Source: Fibrobacterota bacterium (lineage in GTDB: Bacteria; Fibrobacterota; Fibrobacteria; UBA5070). Taken from it: DNA of 64,000 nucleotides. Below, piece after piece: positions 52,991 through 61,587 of this stretch. The translations under genes and the position numbers were made by a program. The stretch spans positions 248,001 through 312,000 of the forward strand of contig JADKBN010000010.1 of assembly GCA_016715065.1 (NCBI GenBank). Reading direction: 5' to 3'. Position 1 is the stretch's first letter, and each line of letters starts with the position of its first letter. The notes under the pieces are model-generated. The model was not told the origin of the DNA, searched no databases, and saw only the letters and a program-made list of their open reading frames with translations.

Positions 52991-53075
52991 GTAGGTTGAA
53001 TATGCTCAAATGTGTAGTTTCCTTTTGCTGGGCAGTCGCGTCCAGGTTCTGCTGATGTTGTAACGCAGACCTCGA

Positions 53076-53210
53076 CTGCTCGGGATGAATCCCTCGCAGA
53101 GTTCCCGCCTTCGGCGAACTTGAAAGCCAGGGAACTTGCAATGGGAAGCCCTGCCACCGCAGGTGGCGGATCCTTGCGAGCACTTCAGTGCGAGCATCCA
53201 TCCGGGATGC
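53076..53210. other. cluster of consecutive hairpins, possible structured RNA or REP element
   Basis: Five inverted repeats follow each other: CTGC..GGGAT..ATCCC..GCAG (53076-53099); GTTCCC with GGGAAC (53101-53135) with a GCC/GGC inner stem; GCCACC with GGTGGC (53153-53167); GCAC with GTGC (53080-type spacing at 53180-53191); and GCATCC with GGATGC (53194-53210). No gene is supported between 52991 and 53458, and this is the most structured part of that gap. A transcribed structured RNA, an attachment region, or a REP-like array are all possible. Confidence 0.5.
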
Positions 53211-53269
53211 CGTTTGTTGCGAGAAACAGGAATAGGGCCTTCTCTTTCGAGGACGGCCCTTCAGGTCAG

Positions 53270-53319
53270 TTGCGGGAGTCAGGATTTGAACCTGTGAGCG
53301 CTTGGGCTATGCGCCCAAG
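53270..53319 (-). pseudogene. tRNA-fMet 3' fragment, outer copy
   Basis: The minus strand reads from CTTGGGCGCATAGCCCAAG (an anticodon-type stem-loop, still perfectly paired) through a variable loop and GGTTCAAATCC T-arm to CCCGCAA. The D-arm and 5' acceptor strand are missing, so it cannot form a tRNA. Confidence 0.85.
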
Positions 53320-53364
53320 AAACAGGTTAGGGCCTTCTCTTTCGAGGACGGCCCTTCAGGTCAG

Positions 53365-53415
53365 TTGCGGGAGTCAGGATTTGAACCTATGACCGCTTTG
53401 GATTTTGCGCCCAAG
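53365..53415 (-). pseudogene. tRNA-fMet 3' fragment, middle copy
   Basis: It has the same extent as the outer copy, but the anticodon region reads CTTGGGCGCAAAATCCAAAG, so the stem has lost pairs. The T-arm GGTTCAAATCC is intact. The 5' half is absent. Confidence 0.85.
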
Positions 53416-53421
53416 AAACAG

Positions 53422-53451
53422 GAAGGGCCTTCTCTTTCGAGAAGGCCCTTC
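53422..53451 (-). terminator. terminator hairpin after the initiator tRNA
   Basis: GAAGGGCCTTCTC and GAGAAGGCCCTTC form a perfect 13-bp stem around a 4-base loop, eight bases after the tRNA 3' end. CTGTTTCTT follows on the minus strand. The hairpins of the two outer repeat units are decayed to about 5-6 pairs. Confidence 0.75.
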
Positions 53452-53458
53452 AGGTCAG

Positions 53459-53532
<74 letters not shown>

Positions 53533-53617
53533 GCGTAGGTAAGGAAAGATACCGCACCTCTCCAGAGTTGTCAACGAATCACTTCTTTATTTTCCCTTGC
53601 ACTATTTTTGGCAGTCC

Positions 53618-54394
53618 ATGTCCAGTAGATCCGATCACGGCATACGCATGCCACACGTTGGCCCCAGAGTCCAAAAAGCCCGACCTCGCGAGGCCACCAC
53701 CTTGCCGCCCGGGCTCCCGCACTACGAACTTTTGCGGGAGTTCCGGCACGATCCCGACCACCACGACCTGTGGCACTACGCCGTGCAATTGGACGACAAC
53801 TACGTTCCCAAGTTGGCAGAGTCCTCGCCACCGCCGCTGCAACCACTGGATCTTGCCGCCTTGTTCGGGAGTACGGATGCGTTGGAAATCGAGATCTGCA
53901 CAGGCAAAGGTCGATTCCTCGCCGAGTACGCCGCGCTGCATCCGGATCGCCCGTTGCTGGGGGTGGAGTGGACGCGTCCGGTGGCTTGGTACGCTGCCCA
54001 GCGTTTGGCCAAGGTGAAGGTGCCTCATCATGCACATATCCTCTGGGGGGATGCTCAGTTCCTGCTGCGCGACCGCATGCCTGCCGCCTGCTGCAAGGCG
54101 TTTCACATCTATTTCCCGGATCCCTGGCCAAAGCATCGGCAACGGCGCGTGTTGCAGCCTGACCTGTTGAAGCAAATGCGAAGACTTGCTCTGGATGGTT
54201 GCGTGTTCCACTGGGGGACCGACCACTCGGAATACAACCAAGACGCGATGCAACTGCTGGGCGGAACCGAAGGGTTCAGGCTGTTGGACCCAGCTGCTGG
54301 GCCTACCGAAGGAATTCGCACCAGCTTCGAGACCAAATACATCCAGGAAGGCAGGGACATCTTCCGCTCGATCTGGGCTGTGGAGCCTGGCTAG
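53618..54394 (+). CDS. trmB: tRNA (guanine-N7)-methyltransferase
   Basis: The product is 258 aa. TrmB methylates G46 in the variable loop of tRNAs. The SAM-binding motif is LEIEICTGKGRFLAEYA and the signature IYFPDPWPKHRQRRVLQP is diagnostic. HWGTDHSEYNQDAMQ and the final TSFETKYIQEGR (the usual TKFExRG block) confirm it. The N-terminus before residue 40 is poorly conserved, so ATG 53618 or 53648 may be the start. It is divergent from the initiator tRNA gene and converges on the acetyltransferase gene with a 4-base gap. Confidence 0.93.
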   Translation: MSSRSDHGIRMPHVGPRVQKARPREATTLPPGLPHYELLREFRHDPDHHDLWHYAVQLDDNYVPKLAESSPPPLQPLDLAALFGSTDALEIEICTGKGRFLAEYAALHPDRPLLGVEWTRPVAWYAAQRLAKVKVPHHAHILWGDAQFLLRDRMPAACCKAFHIYFPDPWPKHRQRRVLQPDLLKQMRRLALDGCVFHWGTDHSEYNQDAMQLLGGTEGFRLLDPAAGPTEGIRTSFETKYIQEGRDIFRSIWAVEPG

Positions 54395-54398
54395 GAGG

Positions 54399-55004
54399 TC
54401 AGAGCTTTTCTTCCACCCGCTTGCCGTCTCTCCGGACGATCCGGGTAGCCCCACCGACGACCGTGACGTTCGGTGGGATGTCCTTGACCACAACCGCGTT
54501 GGCTCCCACCACAGAGTTGCTGCCGATGGTTACCGATCCGATGACCTTCGCCCCGGCATTGATCGTAACCCCGTCCCCCAGCGTGGGGCAGCTGGTTTTG
54601 TCGGAGTAGCCAATCGTGACTTGCTGATTGATCCAACAATTGGCTCCGATTTCCTTTGCAGCGATGATCGTCGCGAATCCATGCTGGATGAACAGCCCTG
54701 GCCCGATTTTCGGGGTGGAGATGTAGAGGCTGGCCAAGGGCGCGCACAGGGGAGAGAGAATCTTGCCCACCAGGCCAGTCCGGTAATAGAACAGGTTTCT
54801 GAATTCGGGGTTTTCCGTCATCAGCCGAAGGAAGGTCGCGAGATCGCCAGGAGGATGGTCGGCTTCGAAGAGGATCGATTTCCATCTGCGCAGATCCGCT
54901 CCGATATGCGTCGAGTGCCTGTGCAACAGGAAAACGAGGAGGTGGGGCCAAAGCCGCAGTGCGCTTAGGATCAGAAGGATCATTCGCAAGACGGGCTTGA
55001 TCAT
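54399..55004 (-). CDS. serine acetyltransferase-like hexapeptide acyltransferase
   Basis: The product is 201 aa. A hydrophobic N-terminus (LRMILLILSALRLWPHLLVFLL) is followed by a left-handed beta-helix of hexapeptide repeats: IGPGLFIQHGFATIIAAKEIG, INQQVTIGYSDKTSCPTLGD, and VTINAGAKVIGSVTIG. The GATRIVR ending is typical of CysE-type enzymes. It may be a serine O-acetyltransferase, or a sugar acetyltransferase given the nearby polysaccharide and heptose genes; the membrane-like start favours the latter. The ATG overlaps the mnmA stop by 4 bases (ATGA). Confidence 0.8.
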   Translation of the reverse strand: MIKPVLRMILLILSALRLWPHLLVFLLHRHSTHIGADLRRWKSILFEADHPPGDLATFLRLMTENPEFRNLFYYRTGLVGKILSPLCAPLASLYISTPKIGPGLFIQHGFATIIAAKEIGANCWINQQVTIGYSDKTSCPTLGDGVTINAGAKVIGSVTIGSNSVVGANAVVVKDIPPNVTVVGGATRIVRRDGKRVEEKL

Positions 55005-56113
55005 GGCTGTTCCTGAACGATGGCTTTGCGAGAGGCGCTTTGCAAAACTCCTCCGGCGATGAGGCGAGGTCCGTCGTAGATCACGATGCTTTGGCCGGCC
55101 GCCGGCGAGAGGATCTGTTCGGCCATCGAAATCTCCAGCTTGTTGCCGCTGAGGGTCACATGACCGAGAGTCGGTGTGGAACGGTATCGGACCTGGATCC
55201 AAAGCGATCCATCCGCGGGCAGGGGTGCCAGCTGGTTCACATCCCCCACAACGAGGGAGTCCACAAGGAGGTCGGCGCGGGGGCCGAGTCGCAGCGTGTT
55301 GGCGGCGATGTCGATTTCCGTCACGTACAGCGGTTCGGTCCAGGCGGCCCCGATGCCGCGACGCTGCCCGATGGTGTATCCGGCGAGGCCCTCGTGCTGT
55401 CCGAGCACGCGACCTTGAGGGCCGACGATGGGGCCGGGGCGCAGGAGCGGGGCGTTGGGCTGGCTGGCGCGGACAAGTTCACGGTAGTCGCCGCCAGGCA
55501 CGAAGCAGATATCCTGGCTTTCCTTTTTCGCGGCGGTGGGTAGTTGCGCCGCTTGGGCCAGTTCCCGCGTGTCGGACTTGGGAAGCTCGGCGAGCGGGAA
55601 CCGGGTTCTTGACAAAAGGTGTCTAGGGATTCCCCACAGGAAGTACGACTGGTCCTTGTTCGGATCGGAGGCGCGAAACAGGCCCGGACCGTCCGGGGTG
55701 TCCAGGATCCGCGCGTAATGACCTGTGACCAGCGTGGAGCAACCGAGTTCGCGAGCGCGCTCCCAAAGACTGTCCCATTTGAGGAAGGTGTTGCAACGCA
55801 CGCAAGGATTGGGTGTGCGTCCGGCGAGGTATTCCGAAACGAAGACGTCGACGACTTCACGACGGAAATCCTCGCGCAGGTCCAACGTATAGTGCGGTGC
55901 GCCCAATTTTTGGCATACCCTGCGGGCGTCCGCCGCGTGGTCGGCGGTGCAGCAGGCCCGGTCGGCGGATTGACCGTCGCATTCGGCATCCCACAACTTC
56001 ATGGTCAATCCAACGATCCTGGCTCCCGATCGCACGCGCAGAAGGGCGGCGACGGAGCTGTCCACGCCGCCTGACATGGCGACGGCTTCTAGATCGTGAT
56101 CGGATTTTTCCAT
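55001..56113 (-). CDS. mnmA: tRNA-specific 2-thiouridylase
   Basis: The product is 370 aa. MnmA installs sulfur at U34 of Glu, Gln and Lys tRNAs. The P-loop is AVAMSGGVDSSVAALL; the two catalytic cysteines lie in TPNPCVRCN and QDICFVPGGDY. GHYARI and DQSYFLWGIP are further conserved blocks. Length matches the family. The gene starts 37 bases after gmhB, probably in the same transcript as the heptose genes, and overlaps the next acetyltransferase gene by 4 bases. Confidence 0.96.
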   Translation of the reverse strand: MEKSDHDLEAVAMSGGVDSSVAALLRVRSGARIVGLTMKLWDAECDGQSADRACCTADHAADARRVCQKLGAPHYTLDLREDFRREVVDVFVSEYLAGRTPNPCVRCNTFLKWDSLWERARELGCSTLVTGHYARILDTPDGPGLFRASDPNKDQSYFLWGIPRHLLSRTRFPLAELPKSDTRELAQAAQLPTAAKKESQDICFVPGGDYRELVRASQPNAPLLRPGPIVGPQGRVLGQHEGLAGYTIGQRRGIGAAWTEPLYVTEIDIAANTLRLGPRADLLVDSLVVGDVNQLAPLPADGSLWIQVRYRSTPTLGHVTLSGNKLEISMAEQILSPAAGQSIVIYDGPRLIAGGVLQSASRKAIVQEQP

Positions 56114-56150
56114 GATTGGGGATTGAATATAATCGGATCGGCCCCTCGCA

Positions 56151-56696
56151 TCAGACCTGATCCGGACCCAGCCTTGAAATCAGCTCCGCGAAATCGGAGA
56201 GGGGAAGGTTGCCGTGAGCGCCATATCGGACCGACTCCAGGCTGGTATGGCCATGGACAAGTCCAAGCCGAGACAGACCTGCGCGTCTTCCGGCTTCGAG
56301 GTCGCTGGGTTTGTCCCCCAGGAGCACGCTGTGGGGAAGATCGAGATCCAGATCCGAAGCTGCTTGGAGAAGCATGCCCGGATGTGGCTTGCGGCAGGGA
56401 CAATCCCCTGTGATCGACGGGTGGTGGGGGCAGTGGTAGATCCCTGAGAGCTCCAGGCCTTCTTCGGAAAACCTCCGGCGCATCCAAGCGGATAGGGATT
56501 CGAATTGCGCAAGGGTGTAGAACCCTCTTGCGATTCCCGCTTGGTTGGTGACGATCACCAGCAGGAAGCCTCGATCGCGAAACACCCGGCACAGATCGAA
56601 GATCCCCTCCATGAACTGGAAGTCCTCGATGCGATGGACGTAGTTCTTCTCGACGTTCACCACTCCATCCCGATCCAGGAACAAGGCTCTGTTCAG
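56151..56696 (-). CDS. gmhB: D-glycero-D-manno-heptose 1,7-bisphosphate 7-phosphatase
   Basis: The product is 181 aa. This HAD-family enzyme removes the 7-phosphate from heptose bisphosphate. The HAD nucleophile motif is ALFLDRDGVVN, then VIVTNQAGIARG, the zinc-type CPHHP...CPCRKPHPGML, and LLGDKPSDLEAGRRAG. The start is unusual: no ATG is available, and CTG at 56696 gives the canonical NRALFLDRDGV beginning, overlaps the hddC stop as CTGA and has GGAG eight bases upstream. TTG at 56684 is the alternative but would clip the family start. It is the third step of the GDP-heptose route with hddA, gmhA and hddC upstream. Confidence 0.9.
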   Translation of the reverse strand: MNRALFLDRDGVVNVEKNYVHRIEDFQFMEGIFDLCRVFRDRGFLLVIVTNQAGIARGFYTLAQFESLSAWMRRRFSEEGLELSGIYHCPHHPSITGDCPCRKPHPGMLLQAASDLDLDLPHSVLLGDKPSDLEAGRRAGLSRLGLVHGHTSLESVRYGAHGNLPLSDFAELISRLGPDQV

Positions 56697-57388
56697 AGGA
56701 ATTGCTCCGCTCTCAGGTAGTCTTCGGGGATCCCGATGTCAAGAAATGGCGCATCGAAAACCTCGCCGTAGAGCTGGCCGGAACCGGATTCCTTTTCCAG
56801 CACGTCCTGCTCCAGGGAGAACCTGGCGGGAAGCCCGCGATCGGAAAGGAAGTTCCGATCCATGGCGTAGATGCCCCCGTTGATCAGGCCTTGGTCGCGG
56901 TGGGATTTTTCCAGGAAGGCTTCGATTTTGCCATCCTTGAGTTCCACGGTCCCGTAGCGATCAAAATTTGTCATCGGCTTCAGGGCCAGCGTGGCGCCGG
57001 TGCCGCGGCCGGCTTGGAGAGCGATGAGCCGGGAAACATCGATCGGGAAGATCGTGTCGCCATTGACCACCAGGATCTGCTGGGAAACCGTTTCTCGCAT
57101 GGCCAAGGCGACGGCGCCTCCCGTTCCCAGAGGGACTTCTTCCACGGCGTAGCGGATTTCCATGCCCTCGAAGACCATGCCGAAATGATCCCGGATGACC
57201 TCCCATTTGTAGCCAACGGAGAGGACCGCCTTTTGTACGCCGCAACCGACGAGCCATCGCAGCACCGATTCCAAGAACGGTTTGCCCGCGACGGGCGCCA
57301 TCGGTTTGGGGATCTCGCTGACCATGCTGCGCAGACGGGTTCCCATCCCGCCTGCAAGGACGACCGCTTCGAGGGGAGTACCAGGCAT
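56693..57388 (-). CDS. hddC: D-glycero-alpha-D-manno-heptose 1-phosphate guanylyltransferase
   Basis: The product is 231 aa. It is a nucleotidyltransferase with the signature AVVLAGGMGTRLRSMV and IPKPMAPVAGKPFLE. ILVVNGDTIFPID is the metal-binding block, and GLINGGIYAMDR and DIGIPEDYLRA complete the fold. Placement between gmhA and gmhB, with hddA beside them, identifies it as the GDP-heptose-forming HddC type and not a hexose enzyme. It starts 2 bases after gmhA and overlaps the gmhB start. Confidence 0.88.
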   Translation of the reverse strand: MPGTPLEAVVLAGGMGTRLRSMVSEIPKPMAPVAGKPFLESVLRWLVGCGVQKAVLSVGYKWEVIRDHFGMVFEGMEIRYAVEEVPLGTGGAVALAMRETVSQQILVVNGDTIFPIDVSRLIALQAGRGTGATLALKPMTNFDRYGTVELKDGKIEAFLEKSHRDQGLINGGIYAMDRNFLSDRGLPARFSLEQDVLEKESGSGQLYGEVFDAPFLDIGIPEDYLRAEQFL

Positions 57389-57390
57389 GC

Positions 57391-57984
57391 TCAGGATTTC
57401 GGTTTGAAGTCGGCGAAAATGGCGTCTTCCACGAGGCAGCACAAGATATGGCCCACCAGGATGTGGGCTTCTTGGATTCGTGGCGTCTCGTTCGATGGGA
57501 CCCGGATGCAGATGTCGCACAACTCCGACATCTTGCCGCCACTGGCTCCGGTGAACCCGATCTTCAGGATTCCCTTCTCCGTGCAGGTGTGGAGCGCCTG
57601 GAGGATGTTCGCGGAATTGCCGGAAGTGGAAATCCCCACGAAGACGTCGCCCTGCGCGCCTTGTGCCTGGACCTGCCGTGAGAAAACCTTCTCGTACCCG
57701 TAATCGTTTCCGATCGCGGTGAGGATCGAGGTGTCTGTGGTCAAGGCGATGCTGGGGAGGCCAGGTCGATCGAAGTAGAACCGGCTCACGAATTCGCCTG
57801 CGATGTGCTGGGCATCGGCGGCACTTCCGCCATTTCCTGCCAGCAGGGTCTTCTTGCCCTGGCGATAGGCGGAAATCATGGCCTCGGCAGCTTCGTGGAT
57901 GCGTTCCTGGATGGATGCATCCTCCAAAAGCCTTTGCTTGACCTCGATGGATTCCTGGATTTGACGGGCAATGATGGTTCTCAT
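57391..57984 (-). CDS. gmhA: phosphoheptose isomerase
   Basis: The product is 197 aa. GmhA turns sedoheptulose 7-phosphate into D-glycero-D-manno-heptose 7-phosphate. SIS-domain blocks are LLAGNGGSAADAQHIAGEF, ALTTDTSILTAIGNDYGYE, VFVGISTSGNSANILQAL and ETPRIQEAHILVGHILC. Length is typical. The ATG starts 1 base after the hddA stop, within a GGAGAG ribosome-site context, so the genes are coupled. Confidence 0.95.
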   Translation of the reverse strand: MRTIIARQIQESIEVKQRLLEDASIQERIHEAAEAMISAYRQGKKTLLAGNGGSAADAQHIAGEFVSRFYFDRPGLPSIALTTDTSILTAIGNDYGYEKVFSRQVQAQGAQGDVFVGISTSGNSANILQALHTCTEKGILKIGFTGASGGKMSELCDICIRVPSNETPRIQEAHILVGHILCCLVEDAIFADFKPKS

Positions 57985-57985
57985 T

Positions 57986-59032
57986 TCACTCTCCTGCAGC
58001 GCTGCGCGCGGGTTCGATCTTCCAGCCATGGCATCCGCCTTCGGTAAACCCGAATTCAACAACTTTTCCATCCAGGTTGCTCAAGGCGTGAACCACTTCG
58101 ATGCGCCGTTCGGGATTGACGACGAACATCGCGAATCCGCCTCCTCCCGCTCCGGAGATTTTTCCGGCCACCGCGCCGGCGGCCATCGCGGTGTCGAACA
58201 CAAGCTCGATGGCCGGGTTGGAGATGGATGCAGCCATCCGCTTTTTGCTGGCCCAGCTCTCCCCAAGGATCCTGGCGAAGCCGCTGATCTCGCCGCGCAG
58301 GATGGAGGCCTTCATTTCGATGCAAGACGACTTCAACGAGTGCATCGCATCGATGGCTTGGACATTTCCTGCTTTTGCGTTCTGCTTTTGTTCATCGATG
58401 ATGGAGGCGGATTCCCGGGAAGCGCCGGTGTAGTACAGAATCATGGAGGATTCCAGCTCGTCCACGATCCAACGCTTCACCCGAAGGGGGTTGACGACCA
58501 CGGAGCCATCTGTTCCGAACTCCATGAAATTGAAGCCGCCGAAGGTGGCTGCGTACTGGTCTTGTTTCCCACCGGAGAGTCCTAGGTCCACTCGTTCGAT
58601 CTTGTACGCCAAGTGGGCGATCTCGTATTCTCCCAACGGAAGTCCTAGCCATTCCACGAAGGCTTTCACGATCGCGACGACCATGGTCGACGAGGAGCCA
58701 AGTCCGCTTCCAGGTGGGGCATCCGAGTAGGTGGTCATCCGGAATGCGCCCGGGCGCACCCCAAAATCCTGAACGATGCGATTGTAAACGCCCTTGTGGA
58801 GATCCAGTTTCCCGTCAAGCGCAAGGAAGTTCGAAACCGGATACTCGACCCGCACCCCGAGATCCGTGGCGGAGAAGGAGATCCGATCCGCTGCCTCGAC
58901 GATGGTGCAATGCGCATGCAGATCGATGGTCGCGTTCAGAACGACTCCCCCGAACATGTCGCTGTAGGGAGAAACATCCGTACCGCCACCTGCAAGTCCG
59001 AGCCGCAACGGAGCGCGTGATCGCACGATCAT
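57986..59032 (-). CDS. hddA: D-glycero-alpha-D-manno-heptose 7-phosphate kinase
   Basis: The product is 348 aa. This GHMP kinase phosphorylates heptose 7-phosphate at C1 with alpha configuration. Motifs are RSRAPLRLGLAGGGTDVSPY, TYSDAPPGSGLGSSSTM (the ATP loop) and GKISGAGGGGFAMFVV. It is first in the hddA-gmhA-hddC-gmhB operon. The start at ATG 59032 is the standard family start; an upstream extension is not conserved. The 158-base gap to the divergent glycosyltransferase gene should hold both promoters. Confidence 0.93.
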   Translation of the reverse strand: MIVRSRAPLRLGLAGGGTDVSPYSDMFGGVVLNATIDLHAHCTIVEAADRISFSATDLGVRVEYPVSNFLALDGKLDLHKGVYNRIVQDFGVRPGAFRMTTYSDAPPGSGLGSSSTMVVAIVKAFVEWLGLPLGEYEIAHLAYKIERVDLGLSGGKQDQYAATFGGFNFMEFGTDGSVVVNPLRVKRWIVDELESSMILYYTGASRESASIIDEQKQNAKAGNVQAIDAMHSLKSSCIEMKASILRGEISGFARILGESWASKKRMAASISNPAIELVFDTAMAAGAVAGKISGAGGGGFAMFVVNPERRIEVVHALSNLDGKVVEFGFTEGGCHGWKIEPARSAAGE

Positions 59033-59190
59033 TGAATGAGCTGCCTTTCTGTTCGGTGAGCCGCTCGGGAACGGTGAGGTGCTCGAGGACACGGTACATG
59101 GCTGAGAGCACAATATACAACCGAGCTAGTCGCTCCTCAAAGCGTTGCCAAAATGGAGGGTTTCCAATCTGATCGAAGGATCGTATTCTG

Positions 59191-60381
59191 ATGTTAGTTC
59201 AGAAAAGGAACCAGTATTTGCAGAGCGTTATTTCCAGATTAAACCGTGTTGAAACCTCCGCTATTTCGGTTCGTGTCGCGGGTCTGCGCGGCATACCCAA
59301 CGTTCAAGGGGGAGTGGAAAGCCACTGTGAAAGGCTGTACCCTCGGCTGGTTGGTTTGGGGATAGAGGCAATCGCATACGCACGATCAGGATATGTCCCG
59401 GAAAAGCCCTTCGACTTCCAGGGCGTGAAGGTACTGCCACTGACTTCGATTCGCTCCCCGAATTTCGAAACAGTCGCCCATACCTGCATGTCGATCTTCC
59501 ATGGCGCTCGCCACGGTGCGAAGCTGATGCATCTCCATGCGATCGGTCCGGCGATCTGGACCCCGCTGGCAAAACGATTGGGAATGAAAGTCATCGTGAC
59601 TCACCACGGCTTCGACTACCGCCGGCAGAAGTGGGGAAGAAACGCCAAAGCCTTGCTGAAGCGAGGGGAGGCGATGGCGATCAAACATGCCGATGGCCTG
59701 ATCTGCATCTCCTCGGAAATCCTCGAGGAAATCAATTCGCGCAGCCCCGCGGGTTTGGTGGTGAAGATCCCCAACGGCGTGGAGCGTCCGACCAGCATTC
59801 CTTCAGATGAACATCTCGGCAAGTGGGGACTCCGTTCCGGAGGGTACTTCCTCATCACGGCGAGATTCGTCGCGGAAAAAGGGATCCCTGATCTGATTCG
59901 GGCGTGGGCTGCTTCCGGCCTCAAGGGAACCTGCGAATTGGCGATCGCCGGTGGGGAAGACCATCCCTCCAAACTTGGCGAGGAAATCCGGGAACTGGCC
60001 GCCAGCGAAGGTGCCGTTCTGACGGGAATTGTCGTCGGTGACGACCTGAAAGCCCTCTACGCGCACGCCAGGGGATTCGTCCTGCCCTCCTATCACGAAG
60101 GCTTGCCGATTTCCCTTCTCGAGGCGATGTCCTGGAACTTGCCGTGTGTCGCTTCCTCGATCCGGGCGAACCTCGAGGTCGGACTGGACGGCTCTGCATA
60201 TTTCACCGCCGGGCAGCTCCCAGATCTGGCAGACAGATTGAAAGCGCTTGTTGCCGGGCCTGCGCGAGTGGACCAAACCGAGCGATTGAGACCGTTTGAT
60301 TGGGATGCCATTGCCTCCGACACGGCCGCCTTCTACAGGCGAGTGGTTGAAAAGGGCACAAAGGCAGCAAAGGCCGCTTGA
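59191..60381 (+). CDS. GT4-family glycosyltransferase
   Basis: The product is 396 aa. The donor-binding GT-B fold is recognised by VAGLRGIPNVQGGVESHCERL at the start, LMHLHAIGPAIWTPLAKRLG, VTHHGFDYRR, and the C-terminal YFLITARFVAEKGIPDLIRAW and FVLPSYHEGLPISLLEAM, the E-x7-E-type catalytic block. It would transfer a hexose, often to an exopolysaccharide repeat unit; the substrate is unknown. It is the first gene of the plus-strand exopolysaccharide operon; a 94-base gap separates it from the next gene. Confidence 0.9.
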   Translation: MLVQKRNQYLQSVISRLNRVETSAISVRVAGLRGIPNVQGGVESHCERLYPRLVGLGIEAIAYARSGYVPEKPFDFQGVKVLPLTSIRSPNFETVAHTCMSIFHGARHGAKLMHLHAIGPAIWTPLAKRLGMKVIVTHHGFDYRRQKWGRNAKALLKRGEAMAIKHADGLICISSEILEEINSRSPAGLVVKIPNGVERPTSIPSDEHLGKWGLRSGGYFLITARFVAEKGIPDLIRAWAASGLKGTCELAIAGGEDHPSKLGEEIRELAASEGAVLTGIVVGDDLKALYAHARGFVLPSYHEGLPISLLEAMSWNLPCVASSIRANLEVGLDGSAYFTAGQLPDLADRLKALVAGPARVDQTERLRPFDWDAIASDTAAFYRRVVEKGTKAAKAA

Positions 60382-60475
60382 ATCCAACTCGAGACCAGCT
60401 TCCGACCAACCGGATTTTTCGGTTGGTCGAGGACTAAAATTTTCAAACCAAACAATCTGGCGCGAGGGGGAGTGG

Positions 60476-61587
60476 ATGCGCGTGGCTTGGCTTACGGCCG
60501 AATATTTTCTGGACACCGACGAACAGGTGGTTCCGATCCTGCAGGATCGCTTCGAGATCTCCTGGATCATCCATGGAAAAAAAAGCACCGTGGGCACCAA
60601 CGAGAATGTCGCTCGAGTCCGCTCCGTGGAAGTGGTCGAGCCCTCGTATCGAGCTCGAGATCCAAGATTGCTGATGGAATTTCTCGGCCTGGTGCTCAAG
60701 CTTCGCAAGCTGAAACCAGATGTCGTCTATCTGGGAATCGTAGGCCTGCCTCATTTCCATTGCTTGGTGGCCATGCTGTTGCCGAAGGCGAAGGTGATCT
60801 GCGCCGTGCACAATGTCGATGACTACCCTGGCTGGGGAAGCCGTCGCTGGATGCGGTTTTACATGCGCCGCATGTTCAAGCACTTCCAGCACTTCCATTT
60901 GTTCTCCAAGCACACCTGGAATCATTCCATAGGCAGTTTCCTGGCAAATCCACCTTTCATGCTCCGATGGCTCTCAAAAGTTGTGGAGCCGGTGTGCGCC
61001 ATCGAGACGACGCGAAGGTGCGGTTCCTATTTTTCGGCGGGGTTCGTCAAAACAAGAATCTTGCCTTGTTGATTCGCGCCTTCCGGAACTTGCCAGCAGA
61101 CCTGCGAGAGCGCGCCGTCCTCCAAGTTTCTGGATCGTGCCCCGCGAGCGAAATCGGCGCCTATCAGGAACTTGTGGGATCGGACCCTTCGATTGCCCTG
61201 GACTTTCGCCGGATTCCTGATCGGGAAATTCCCGACCTGTTCCTGTCGCAACACTTCCTTGTGTTGCCATACGGACATGTCGCGCAGAGCGGGCCGCAAA
61301 TGATCGCCTACAACTACCGCCTGCCCGTCATGGCCACGGACATTCCGGGTTTCAGAGAGCGGATTGAAGATGGACTGGATGGTTATCTTTTCAGACCGGA
61401 AGACGAGATGCATCTTTCCGAGGTGATGGCGGAGGCGATCCGGACCCATCAGGATGGTTACCCTCGATTGGTAGAAAACCTCGAGCGTCGAATCCAGAAG
61501 GAATGGGAGCCGGAAATTGTCTCCGAACTCTATGCCAGGATGTTCATGAAGGTCGGCCAAGCCAGACAGGAAGGTACGTTAGCTTGA
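60476..61587 (+). pseudogene. GT4-like glycosyltransferase, frameshifted
   Basis: The intact protein would be about 370 aa. The N-terminal part (VAWLTAEYFLDTDEQVV, KPDVVYLGIVGLPHFHC, ICAVHNVDDYPG) is in one frame from ATG 60476. Near 60918-60923, after FSKHTW, one base seems missing. The other frame gives ESFHRQFPGKSTFHAPMAL, a normal GT4 linker, then KVRFLFFGGVRQNKNLALLI, VLPYGHVAQSGPQMIAYNY and VMATDIPGFRERIEDG, with the Glu-rich donor site. Without correction the protein ends early in the middle of the fold. A GGGGGAG site precedes the ATG. It is the second gene of the operon. Confidence 0.85.
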
